DNA of 64,000 nucleotides. Origin: Certhia americana. Its lineage: Eukaryota; Chordata; Aves; Passeriformes; Certhiidae. How positions within the stretch are numbered: the first letter of the stretch is position 1; every line of letters begins with the position of its first letter. Both the position numbers and the translations under genes were made by a program. The notes beneath the pieces were generated by a model. The model was given only the letters and a program-made list of their open reading frames with translations, ran no database searches and was not told where the DNA came from. The stretch spans positions 25,864,086-25,928,085 of the forward strand of contig CM031864.1 in assembly GCA_018697195.1 (NCBI GenBank), given 5' to 3'. This document shows positions 51,058 through 62,720 of this stretch, one piece after another.

Positions 51058-52297
51058 TCCACTGCTTTGAGAAGGGGGAATCTCCAATCTGCAGCTCCTT
51101 GCTGTGACCCTTCTCAATGTACCCCAAGGCTTCCCTGGGGCCTAGAGGGGATTCAAATATTTCTACTGAGACACTGAGTTCCTTAAAACTGACTCTAGCT
51201 CTTCCCAGCTGGAGGCTGGAGGAGTCATCTGGTGTCAGCCAGAGAAGAATGTTCCATGACACAGCTCCCGTGGCAGCCTTTGGGGTAGACAGTGCCCGCA
51301 CAAATTATGGCTGTGGCTTGCACCAGGGTGGGGAGGCTCCTGGAGCAGGCTCTACCCACTGCAGCATACCCAAACTCCCAAGGCTGCTCTCTACTCATCT
51401 TCACTTCCAGAATTAAATCAGGACTGTTTTCCAATGCCTTGTCACTTTGCCACACTTCCAAGATACCTTACAATTAAAAAAAAAAAAAAAATAGGAAGAA
51501 ATTAAGAAATAAAAGGGATGAAATGATATTGAATGAGCTGGTTACTGGTAAGGGAAAAGGACTCAGTGATCAGATTAAAACTGTGCCCCATGATCCTTTT
51601 CCATAACAGGCCTCCAGAAACTCAAATTATTTCTAGGTACCAGTGGAATTGGAAGCAATTGAAGAAATACTGTGAGTTAAAGTACTCAGGTCAGAACAAG
51701 ATCAAGCCAATGTACATCTCAGGAAAGACAAACTGGAGAAATTCCTGCTTTATTCAAAGTGAAATTAGATGATTGGGAAGGAGACATCACATCATATTGT
51801 GTCTTGCCAAGACATATGACTCTAAGCAAAAGCAAATCATCTGGAAATAGTTCAAATGCTTTTCTATGTTTTGAGACGGCCAATTATGCAATGGCATAAA
51901 AACCTGGCTGGTTCACTGGGCTTAAAATCCAGGCTCCGAGCGAGGGAAACTGTGCCCTGGAGATGCTCATCAGGAGATAAAGCCTCTCTGGCTTTGACTC
52001 CTCTCCCTAGAATATGCAGTTAGGGAAAACATATAATGATCAAAATTACAGAAATAGAAAATAATTAAGGATCTACAAGCCCTGCCAGTGGCTGTAAGAA
52101 CTCAGACCCACAGCCTAGAGATTTTATATCTGCCAGGAAAAACATCCCATGTTTCTTTTTGGCGCTGGAGCTGTGTCAGTCATCCCTCTTCAGGAACATC
52201 ATCCATTTATTGTTGCCATTTGGATGTCTTGGGGAACCTGAAGCCAGCAAGGTGCACCACATGCCTGCAGAAACAGCCCTTTGCAAAGAGCAGAACT

Positions 52298-52366
52298 GGG
52301 GATCACAGGATCCCTAAGGCTGGGAAAGACCTTGGAGACAATCAACACCAACCATAATTCCCAAGG
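52298..52366 (-). mobile_element. Possible very short CR1 tail
   Basis: 'gatcacaggatccctaaggc', 'tgggaaagaccttggagaca' and 'atcaacaccaacc' resemble a worn CR1 3' end. It is too short to be sure. Confidence 0.4.
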
Positions 52367-54588
52367 GGATGTATTCTCACACAAGAGTGTTTGTTCCAGG
52401 AACTGAAGTGTCCAGGTTAGGGACTAAATCATGTCTAGATGAATTACTTTTTTTTACAAGTAAAGTGTGTGAATTTATGATTCTTATTATCGTCCTTCAC
52501 ACAACTCATCCCGTATAATGGATTTTGACCGTGTTTCTTTATGAAGTAGTTGTACATTTGGTTTAATATTGACATGTCTTCCACTATTTTTCTGTTTATC
52601 CAGAGGTAGTCCTGACTGTACTTTGGGATTTATTTCTCATCCTGACCCCTGGTGTAGAGAAGATAAATCATACAAGCCCAACAGAAAACAATCAGCTTGT
52701 CTGGTTCGGTGTTTCCAGCAGCTGTGGAAACTCTGTGCTGGTTGCCTCTCTGTGTGCTGCTTGGAGGGAGTTCATTAAGTAAATGAGGGCTTTGCAGTGT
52801 TCTGGTGGTGTGTGTTATTTTGGGGTTTCGTTTCAGATGGCATTCTTCCAGGGATTGTTTTGGAGAGAGTTGCCAGCAACCTAGGGCCAGTGGGCTGGAG
52901 GCCAGGTTTAGGTGGAAATAGCAGGGTTTATGTCACCAACACAAAGCTCTGTCTGGGCAGCTAATTTTGGGCTGGTGCTTCTTTGAGGCATTGGCAGTTC
53001 CTGCATGTGATTGGTCACAGCCATCACAAAGGTTGTTGCAGACTTGGGACAGGCCATCAGTGGTGCCCAGGCCAGCAGCCAGTGGCAGGGCTGGTGGGAA
53101 TCACAATTCCCTGCTGTTGCAGGGAGTTTTTCTGTGCCTGCAGCTCCATAAGGGGTTCTTCCTGGGGTAAGAACACCTGAGCCTGTGCAATGCTTGTGTT
53201 TCCTCTTGACTTGATTTCCATGGGAAGAAACAGATCTGCCATGCAAACCACTCCCTGTGGCTCCTCTCACCACAAACACCTCCGACCTCTCTCCTGGACT
53301 CCATGAACTGGGATCATCTGGGGTCGGGCTTGTGTTGGGTGGCTGGGAATAGAAGTGTGGATGTGGCAAGAGAGACCTCGTGAACTTCCACTCACGGAAC
53401 TTGTGTGAAAGACTGGAGCTGTGACCCAGATCCATCAAATATGGATTGTTCCACACAGAATAATTCTGAAGTGTTGCAACTTAGCTCCTGGGAATTTTAA
53501 ATGTTTAGAGACATTACAGATGGTAGGAAAGAGGGAAAATATTTACATGTAGATCATTTCTGTTTTACCTGAACAATAGGAATACTCGGCCCCTTGCCCA
53601 AGGCTCCTTGCTCCTTGCTCTGCAGCACTAATGAATGTAAATGAGTAAAGGCAGAACTGTGAGCAATGCTGAGTGGGGAAAATGCCCCTAACAAATGCAA
53701 AGCACAACAGGAATCACCAGGTAACTGTGTTACATTCTTTTCTGGGATATAACCTACTGGGCATGCAATATTTTCATACCAGGTGATTTGTTACCTGCTC
53801 CAAAACAAGTCTCTGCAGCCCCATGGAGATTTACATTGCAATGATTTGGATGATCTTCTTATCCTTGGGCTGGAGTATTCTAGTGATTGCCAATTACCTG
53901 GAAATCCTCCTCAGCACAAGGCAGTGAAAGGTCAGTGTGAAATAAAGAACTTATGCACAGCATCAGAATCTGGACAGTTAAAATGTTTATGGCAGACAGG
54001 AGTGAGACAAGCCTGTTGCAGAACTCCTCAGATCCAATGGTTTCACACACTGCAGGATAACATTTATCTAACTAATTTGGAACCACTTCCTATGCAAAAC
54101 ACCGATACAACTTTAGGCTTGCAGTCATCAAAAATTGTGTTGATTGAGGTAACGTGTTTCATTCCGTACCCTAAGGATGTTTGGATTTCATCCAGGTGAA
54201 CATTTCAAAACATCCCCTTCCCAGGTGTTCTGATTCCAACTTAATTAGGAGGATGATTTTAATTTTACTCTTTCTCAGCTGTTCTGTTTTGCTCTGATGC
54301 TTAACCAAAATGTTAATAAAGTCTTTACCTCCTGTGCATTAAAAACTGACTTTTCCACCTGATGTAGTTCTGTCCTTATCTTAAGGTGAATCTTTTCCTC
54401 TCACTTTGAATTTTACATTTGATATAGCCATTTTTAGCCTTCTTTTTAAATTACCAGTATCTGGAATCAGTCCTGATTTTGGGATGGAGTGCTCATCCCT
54501 GAGCTCTAATGCTTGTTGTGCCTGGCATCAGGCATTCATGAACAGAAGCACTGCTAGAGAACATGCCTTTAAGTATAGTCACCCCAGG

Positions 54589-54642
54589 CATATCCATATC
54601 CATATCCATATCCATATCCATATCCATATCCATATCCATTTC
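54589..54642. repeat. (CATATC)n hexanucleotide repeat
   Basis: Eight perfect CATATC units (54589-54636) and one degenerate unit. Being a multiple of three it opens frames of alternating His-Ile (plus) and Met-Asp (minus), which are not genes. Confidence 0.95.
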
Positions 54643-54860
54643 CAGGTGTGGAATAGTATATTTGAAGCTTGTGGCAAACAATGTATTCCACATTTGCAGA
54701 ATTTTTCTTTAACGTACAGTGTTTTTTTTAAGGATATGCAAAGTGCTTTGTTTTGACAAGAGCTGAAATTGTTTTAGTCCAGCTTGGTAAATGGACCCAC
54801 CCCTCTGCTCTTTCCATGCACATGGGGTGGATTAAAAGTGTGGCTTCCTAGAGAGGTTTT

Positions 54861-55065
54861 AGAATCATGGAATCATTTAGACTGGAAAAGACATCCAGGA
54901 TCATTCAGTCCAAGCTGTGACCGATCACCAGGGCTAGACCAGAGCTCTCAGCCCAACAAGCCTTTGTCAGCCAGACCAGAGTGCCACATCCAGTCATTCC
55001 TTGAACACTTCCAGGGATGAGGACTGGGTAGCACCTTCCAGTGCCTGCTCACACACAATTTTGAG
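54861..55065 (-). mobile_element. CR1 LINE 3' fragment
   Basis: 'agaatcatggaatcatttag', 'actggaaaagacatccagga', 'tcattcagtccaagctgtga' and 'gaacacttccagggatgagg' match a CR1 subfamily 3' end in reverse orientation. Confidence 0.8.
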
Positions 55066-55801
55066 TTTGCAAACCTGCTGGTACTGTGACTAGGGGGAGA
55101 TGCATATAAAAACCTCTGGGAAAAAAAGAAAATGAAAAAAACTTTATTTTGCTACCCTCAAAACTGAAAGGTAATAATTAACATGAAGGTAACTAACGCT
55201 AACAGAAATAGTTTGTTTAGTTACTGAATAAAGTGCCATTAGGCAAATGAGATGAAAAATTTGAATTGACGTGCATCCTAAAATAATCCATACAAATTTT
55301 GCGGGAGTGATAGCTACTGTTCTTTGAGGTCACAACTCCTCCTTTTATCCATACGATGTAACGTGGGCTGGGAGCTGTGTGAGCCTTGTTTGCCTTCCTG
55401 TTACAGGAGCTGTTCAGCTCCCTGAGGTTGTCAGGAACCCCTGAAACCTCCTGAAAAGTTTACAGGAGATTATGAGCAGCTGCAAGCTCTGGAACACCAG
55501 GCAATCCCTGTGTCTCTGAGATCGTGTGTTCAGCTCAGAGACTGGATTTAAGGAATAATAGGCATGGCTAGGTGATCATGTTTGGCTTCATGTTGTTCTT
55601 ATGTTTGAACAGAGAACAAAGGTGAAAATGTAGCAAGACCAAAAATAATTACCTGTCTTTAGGTTCTCACTCCCATTGTCCTCCTACTTTGTTATCAAAA
55701 AGGAAAAATGTTGGCTTTCAAAATATTTACAAATTGAAAATGCACAGCAAGTTGCTCTCAGCTGGGTGCGGACACACATATGATTCAGTCCATTTTTAGA
55801 G

Positions 55802-55960
55802 CCCCAGAATCCCAGAATGGTTTAGGTTGGGAAGGACCTTAAAGCCCATCCAGTTCCACCCCTGCCCTTTCCACTATCCCAGATTGCTCCAAGCCCCATT
55901 CAGCCTGGCCTTGGACACGTCCAGGGATGGGGAGTCCACAACCATTTCCTGATGGTGAGA
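55802..55960 (-). mobile_element. CR1 LINE 3' end
   Basis: 'cccagaatcccagaatggtt', 'ggaccttaaagcccatccag' and 'ttcagcctggccttggacac' identify a reverse-oriented CR1 3' end just left of the solo LTR. Confidence 0.88.
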
Positions 55961-56047
55961 GCATGCAAGCCATGGAGAGCGATGTATATTATGTGCCCTG
56001 TTCTGTCTCTTCTCCCTGACTCTGACCTCAGCATTCTCCTGGCCAGG

Positions 56048-57417
56048 TGTCATGGTTTAGTCCAGATTGGACAATTTTGTAATATTGACACATGATTAAA
56101 CCAATGAAAAGGGTGGATACACCTCTTGTGAATACACATTTTAAGGTGAGGGTCTGAAAATGAGGCTCTTCTGGTTTCCAGTGAGGGTGAGTTGCAGAGC
56201 CCTGGCCCAGCTGTTCCCCATGGACGGGCCAGGCTGAGGTTCTCCCCTTCCCTCCCCTGGGACCCCTGGCAGGCAAAGGAGAAGTAGAGGCAGAGGGGGC
56301 GGGGGGGAAGGAAGGAAGGCACAGCCCAGCCTTGGATGCTGAAATCTGCTAATCCAGGACTGCCCACACAGCAACCGAGGGCAGAGCCAGGCCTGGTGTC
56401 TGTGGAGCAGGAAGGAAAGAGGTGTTCAGCCGTGGCGTGAGACATCTGGAGCCTGACTGAGCTGAAAAAAAGATCCTAGCCTCAGCTGGAACTGGAGGGC
56501 AGTGGCAGGCCTTGGGGGTCTTGGCCTAGCTCCAACATCACTGCAGTGCATCACCTGACTGCCTTGTACCAGCTGCGGCCTGCGTGAATTTTTTTTCCTG
56601 ACCAGGTGAAGCTTCCAAAGCATGAATCTTACCCAGAGAAAAAGGGGAGACCAGATGAAATGTAAAAAGACACAGCATGAGACTTGATGTCAGAAGAAGT
56701 GAGAAGATAATCTCAAATGGAAAGGAAGATTAAAGGAGTGGCCTGGTTAGGTTGGACCTCTCTTGTGAGGCCATAGGGAATGGACTAAATGCCATGTAAC
56801 CTATGCAGTGTTTTTAGGGGGATGCAAGGTTCTAGTCATAGTTGTGAGCTGCTGGAGAAAATTGAACAGAGGAAGACCGAGGAAGTGAGAGATGAAGCTA
56901 TGCCCACTGAGGGAAGGTGACCTCTGTTGCTTGAGATGAAGAGAACTTTTGTTTTATACTAGAAGAGGCATCCTTAAACTGTACCCATATGGCCCATGAG
57001 CTGCTGTGGCAGGCTGTTTCATGGGAAGGACTTCACAAATGGCAACATTCCTCGTGCGGGCCATTGTGGAGTGTGGAAGCAAGAGAACTGATATCTTGTG
57101 AAAAATCTCTGTGGTACCCAAGAGAGACTCCTTTCTCCTTGATGAATTGAGAACTGATTATTGTAAGAGTGATAACTGACTGAGAACCTCAGGTTTTGTC
57201 TTTTTACATTGGAGTAAAAAAGTGAATAGTTGGTGGGGGGAGGAGAAGTGTTTTGAAGGTTTCATTCTGATTTCTTTTTTTCTTTAATGTTAATTAATAA
57301 AGTTCTATTCCTTTTAAGTTCAAGACTGCTTTGCTCTTGATTGGGAAATTTTGATTTGGCAAACTAAAACTGAGACAAAATTTGTGTTTCCGCCTGGGTC
57401 AAACTGAAACCATGACA
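56048..57417 (+). mobile_element. Solo LTR of an endogenous retrovirus, about 1.37 kb
   Basis: The element begins TGTCATGGTTT and ends AAACCATGACA, an 11-bp terminal inverted repeat of the TG...CA type. It is flanked on both sides by CCAGG (56043-56047 and 57418-57422), a 5-bp target-site duplication. An AATAAA at 57296-57301, about 120 bases before the right end, fits the R region of a plus-oriented LTR. There is no internal retroviral sequence and no second LTR, so it is a solo LTR left by recombination. A 5-bp duplication fits ERVL-like elements, but the family name cannot be fixed by eye. The short open frames inside are not retroviral genes. Confidence 0.88.
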
Positions 57418-58269
57418 CCAGGTTTCTAAGTATTTATATTTTATGAACTTTACTAGATAAATATGTGTAAGGCATAATAAAATTCATTTAAACAGGAAAT
57501 TGTAAATAAGAAAATAATATTAAGCAGATGAACATTTTGGGGAGAGAATACAAAATTTATCCACACATCTGGCAAAATTGTGACTCTTTTTGGGATGTCT
57601 CCTTACAAGTTTAAAAATGGGAAAGGTGGATCCAAAATAAGGTTGGACTTATGAAGAATTTTAATTTAATCCTGTCTGGTGAATATCTACATTGCAAGTG
57701 GCACAACCTTGTGTCCATCCTTCAATGCACACATTTATGATGAGGAAAAATGGAGTCTGATGTACTCAGCCCTCAAGAGCCATGCATCTCTGTAAGGGTG
57801 AAAAAATAGGAATTAATGCAAGATTGCTCCTAGCACATATTTTAGTTGTATCTTATACCTCTTTTAGCAAAAACCACCACACAATGGCATTTGTGTCTTA
57901 GGTTTGTTCCTGTCACTAGCCAAAAGATCAAATTTCCTAGTCCTTCTAGTAAGCAGAGACATAGCATTGGCTGAGCAAAATCATAGCTGTGAGCTGTCAA
58001 GATAAATCAGTAGATAAGTCATCTGAGAAGAGTAGAGAGTTAGAGCTGTTAATTCAGTCAAGTTGTTTTTTCACAGAGGGAAGAGCTGGGTAGGTCCTGT
58101 GAAAATATCCAAAGACTACAGCTTTTGGTTACCATTAGCAAGGTGAAATTAAATCTGGAATCAACAAGGATGCAGGGACATCTTTGCTGTACAGAAGAAC
58201 ATCTGGCTGCCATAGAGTAGTGAGCATCCTGGTGGAAAGCATCATTCCTAATCTTCCAGCTTTCTTGGC

Positions 58270-58478
58270 AGCAATTTTTACCTTAAGAGTAGAGAGTCCC
58301 TGGCATAGGTTGCCCAGAGAAGTTGTGGCTGCCCCTGGATTCCTGGAAGTGTCCAAGGCCAGGCTGGATGGGGCTTGGAGCAACCTGGGCTAGCGGAAGG
58401 TGTCCCTGCCCATGGCAGGGGTTGGATGGACTTTAAGGTCCCTTCCAACCCAAACCATTCTAGAATTCTGTGATTTTG
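58270..58478 (+). mobile_element. CR1 LINE 3' fragment
   Basis: 'ggttgcccagagaagttgtg', 'caaggccaggctggatgggg', 'gtccctgcccatggcagg' and 'ggtcccttccaacccaaacc', with tail 'agaattctgtgatttt'. This is one of the better-preserved copies. Confidence 0.92.
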
Positions 58479-60884
58479 TTAAACCTGAGTGTGAACAGTT
58501 GTACAGAGGAAACCTCAGCTGGTTAGTATTCTTCCTTTGGTTTCTTTTGCCTTTCTTGGTTGGCAGTAATGGATATTACTCCAGTGTGATGAAGGTTGAG
58601 TTTGCCTTGCTTTTTTGTGCCTTTTTGTGACTTACACCATCCCGGGCAGATACATTTATATAGATACAGAGTGTGTGGAAGTGTGTTTGCAGGTGTGGCA
58701 CATCCAACCACATAAACCTTTATTTATAGAGGTTTCTGAGAGCCCACTGTGAACAATTTATTTGGTGTGTTTGAAGCTCTAGACTAAATTCCAATCTGGC
58801 TCAGAAATCTATAGCATGTGTGTTTAGAGAGGTCTGGCTGTAGATAAAAACTTTAGATAAAATACAGATAAAATCTTACTTAACCACTATAGGAACTTGT
58901 AGCCAACTTGATTCATATGTAGATTATTTCAAGCCCCTAACCCAATGACATGAATGCAGCAGCTTTGTGTGGTACTGACGGGTTCAGAATTTCACCATGC
59001 TCTGTGCACCTCATTTGCACCAGGGGCCTGTTGCACTCAAAGAAGGTAAAATTAACAATGGCAGATTGAATTCCTGGTCTTCCTTCTCACACTTTGCTCC
59101 TAAATTCCCATCTAATCACTTGGGACTGTGGCTGGGGAAAAGACATAGATATTTCTCTAATTTGGGAAGGGAGTTGAAGACTATTTGTGTGCCAGGCACA
59201 ATCCTAGGGATTGCATAACTGCAGTAAAAACATCGGCTGTTCTGGCACTGTCAGAGCTGGCATGGAGGAGGAGCAGAGTCCTTTGCTAGAACAAACAGTT
59301 CCCAAGTCTGCCTTAGTGCAGGGATTTCCTCCTTGGGTTCCTTTCAGTTTTGTGGAGCTTCTACCACTGTGCTGAGTTTAAACTGGAAATAATTTCCATC
59401 AGGGAAGGAGCAGTTAGTTTTATCTACCGAATCTTTCCCTGGTAATGGTCCTCTGTGTCTGCTGAACAATTTAGGATTTTCTGAGCACTATTAACCTGTA
59501 TTTATGACCTGAGCTCAGTTAGAACAGCAAGCACTGTGACCTTCAAGAATGTGAGATTTAGTTCTCAGTTCTTAGAAAAAATAAAGCATCTGAATGTTTT
59601 ACACTGAAGGATAAAAATTTTAAAAAGAAAAGGTCTGGATCCAAGATATGTTTTTAGTACTTTAAAGGTGAATCAAACTTTCAAAACTTCAGGTGTTTTG
59701 TTCAAGCTTGGGCTAAAAATGATACTATATACCCAGGAAGAGTAATATGCCCCTTCAAAATTCCAACATCTGTTCCTAGGAGAGTTTTGCAAAACTACTG
59801 GCTGAAGGGATGACAGCTTAGTATGAAACAGAGTTTGAGCGAAGCATTATCAAAAGAGAGAAAAATTAAATTCTGCCATCTCAAGTGCAAAACTCCTTGA
59901 AATTTCTAGCAGGCTGATAATGGTTGATCAGCAGTAAATCGAAGATGCTCAATAATTAGGGTTTCCTCACAGAAGTAATTTTCCTGTTTCACAGAACAGT
60001 TATTAGGAAGTTAACCCAGTATGATTTTGAGGTTGGTCTCATCTTGTACCAGAGTTGGATGCAACGGGTTTTAGTGCAATTCCACCTAGATTCTGTCACT
60101 CCCTTCAAAGTAGAGAAGAGCTGGAAGAAGTTCAGACACAGAAATAAACCAGGTAAGTGCCTGGAAGGCTGGAGTTCTGAGAGGGTAATAAAGTAGGTAA
60201 ATATACAGCACAACTTGGCTCCATGACAGTTCACCTTCTATGGACATACTGGTCAGGGAAAGAAGAGTTTCAGGTGTCTTTAAAAATAGCAGACGAAGTA
60301 ATGGAGGAAATATTCATCTGGATACAGGGGAGGGAATCCTTAGAAAATAATGTCTTGCAGATCATCCTATTCTCTCTCTAAGAAGTGATGGAAACATTGG
60401 AGGGTGCACATGAGGAATGGGGAGGGGGTGGCCTGGTAGCAAGAAGCAAAGCAGGCACAAATTGCTTTGTGAGAGGCAGGAGAGAGGGCAAAAAATCCTG
60501 TCCTATTCTTTTCCCACTCCCAGCCAGGCTGGGCCAGTCCCCTCAGTGCTGTGCTGGGTGGGAGTGGCTGCTGGAGGACAGCATCCTGCCGAGCACCCGG
60601 GGCTGTTCCATGTGCCAGAGCCTCTCCAAGCACAGCTGCTCTGAGGGTTTTATCTCAGCGCCTGAGAATCCCTCCAGCTCTGCCTGGAACACACATTCCA
60701 TCCCAATGACAGTGGGATTTTAGGTAGCAGGACACACATTAATTGCCTTTTCTCACGTGGCTGGTAGCAGAGAGCTGAGATATGAGAGCTTGAGTTCAGG
60801 GCTGGCCTGGGAGCAGGGGGGACATGTTCACCTAGAGGAGCCAAAGCAAGGAATGCCCATTGCCTACAGTGACACCAGCTAACT
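58479..60884. other. Intergenic between two CR1 copies, no feature recognised
   Basis: A+T-rich unique sequence. I found no PLA2G4A coding exon or other exon in it. Confidence 0.55.
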
Positions 60885-61280
60885 GGGGAATCATGCCCTG
60901 AGCTGGGGGTGTTCACCTGGAGAAGGGTCTGGGGAGACCTCAGAGCCCCTTCCAGCCCCAAAAGGGGCTCCAGAAGAGCTGGAGAGGGACTTGGGAAAAG
61001 AGATGGAGGGACAAGATACAGGGAATGGCTTCCCACTGCCAGTGGGCAGGGTTATATAGGATACTGGGGAGAAATTCTTCCCTGTAGGGTGATGAGGTCC
61101 TGGCACAGAGTGCCCAGAGAAGCTGTGGCTGCTCCTGGATCCCTGGTATGTCTAGGCCAGGCTGGATGGGGCTTGGAGCAGCCTGGACTAGTGGAAGGTG
61201 TCCCAGCCCATGGCAGGGTGTGGAACAGGATGAACTTTTAGGTCCCTTCCAACCCAAACTATTCCATGAATCTGTGTATC
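60885..61280 (+). mobile_element. CR1 LINE 3' fragment, the longest in the window
   Basis: It runs from 'ctggagaagggtctggggag' through 'ggggctccagaagagctgga', 'agagaagctgtggctgctcc' and 'ggatggggcttggagcagcc' to 'ggtcccttccaacccaaact' and a 'tgaatctgtg' tail, about 390 bp of CR1 3' end. Confidence 0.92.
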
Positions 61281-61516
61281 CCATAACATTCCATGTCTGT
61301 TCTTTACTGATGGGTGTTGGAGGTTCGGTTTTGCCTTTTGTTTCTTTGAGGGGGGAGCACTTGTTATAAGTAAATTAATAAATACGGAGGAGTTGATTGT
61401 TGAATACTGTTTTGTGAGGGAGGCAGTGGAGTTTGAGAGTTAAAAATATTGTAAATGGGATGGGATGTTGGTCTGATGTAGTGATAAGGGTTTTAATCAC
61501 TGTGAGTGGCAGGGGG

Positions 61517-61930
61517 TGTCATGGTGAGTACGGAATATTCTAGAATATGATATCATGGAGTGGTGTCAGCACTCAGAACAACAACTGGTGAAGATATTGA
61601 TCAATCATTCGATGCCCTGGTGAAATGATTGGACCAGAAAACACCTTGATGACAACCAATAAAAACCCTGGGAATGAGCCAATCATGGAGCAGATCGAAA
61701 ATAGACCTATCCCAGACTGAGGCGGGGGTTATAAAAGTTGTGTTAAAATTTTTCTCCTGCAGCCCAAGGGAAGCCCCTGTGATCCTGCATATGTGTGGCA
61801 TACAGTTATTTATCTGGCTTGTCGCATGGGACCTGGGCTTATCTCAGGATCTGTGTCTCCAGTGTCTTTATTCCATCAATAAACAAGCTGACTTTTGATT
61901 TTTGAAGTCCCAGCCTTACTTATAATACTT
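61517..61930 (+). mobile_element. LTR-like element with its own promoter signals
   Basis: It starts TGTCATGG, like the solo LTR at 56 kb. It carries CCAAT boxes at 61656-61660 and 61679-61683, TATAAAAG at 61730-61737 and AATAAA at 61878-61883, in the order U3-R-U5 of a plus-oriented LTR of about 410 bp. The right end (near '...cttgggca') is uncertain and I could not find a matching target-site duplication. No internal retroviral sequence follows it. Confidence 0.6.
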
Positions 61931-62289
61931 GGGCAATGCTGTCCCATAAGTTACTAGGAAATACTAACAACTGGGTACTTAAAAAAGACAAAAGAAGTGG
62001 CCAAGCTCAGGGGAGGAGGGCATCTCGGTGCAGTTCTTTTATCTGGGAGTTTCTCTCCGAGGGGCAGAGGTGCTGCTAGAATTGGGTAGGTAACCGGTGG
62101 GGCTGGAGCAGCTGCTGGCTCTTTCTCGGCTTCAGAGGAGGATGGTCCGAGCTGGTCTTGGGAAACGAATTCACTGCTGCTGCCGGTGCCCAGCCCAGAG
62201 CTGCTGCTTCTGCCGTGGGGAGAGCCTCTGCTCGTGAGAGCAGCCACTGAACCGAGACCTTATGAACAGCTACCTCACTAAAAGAGGGA

Positions 62290-62720
62290 ATTTTCCCCAT
62301 CTGCTCGGGTGCCCGGGATCCTGAGCCAGCCACTCCCTGCCCTGCTGAGAGCCGGGCCACCCCCACTGTTTGTACGGCACCGATCGGCGCTTTCGCTGTG
62401 CTGGAGCCCCACACCCCCTGCCTGCAGAGATGTCCCGCCGTCCCAGCTCGGTGCCCCTCAGATCCCTGCCGGATGCCGAGCTCGGCTGCCCCAGGGTTTG
62501 TGAGGCAAAGCCTCTCTCCCAGCCCTTTGCCGCCATCCCCGCGCCACAGCGCCCCCTGCAGCCGCGGGGGAATCACCGCCCCGCCCTGCCCGCCGGGAGC
62601 CAGCAGCGCCCCTGGCGGCCGTGCCCGGAACTGCACCCAAGGGAAAGCGGCTGCGGCCGGTACCGGTTCCGGTTCTGTTCGGGGCTAGTGCCGTGCGTGG
62701 GGCTGTTTGTTTGCTTTATT
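62290..62720. promoter_or_regulatory. Orphan CpG island, candidate promoter/first exon
   Basis: This is a dense G+C- and CpG-rich block with motifs such as CCGCCCTGCCCGCCGGGAG and the alternating GGTACCGGTTCCGGTT, set in A+T-rich sequence about 17 kb upstream of PTGS2. There is no recognisable protein and no TATA box. PLA2G4A is the known upstream, divergent neighbour of PTGS2 in vertebrates, so this could be its noncoding first exon. It could equally be a promoter for a noncoding RNA. The minus-strand open frame across it (62076-62636) looks like a base-composition artefact. Confidence 0.55.

Larger units (their letters stand above)
51058..54860. other. Intergenic, with a poly(A) run and the (CATATC)n repeat
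   Basis: It contains an A run at 51476-51491, a doubtful CR1 tail at 52.3 kb and the hexamer repeat at 54.6 kb. The 182-codon minus-strand open frame at 52908-53456 has no recognisable domain. Confidence 0.5.

Noticed and set aside
52908..53456. 182-codon minus-strand open frame
   Set aside because: No domain, promoter or poly(A) context is visible, and other frames there are open too.
62076..62636. 186-codon minus-strand open frame
   Set aside because: It spans the orphan CpG island with no recognisable domain; several overlapping frames are open as well, pointing to base composition.
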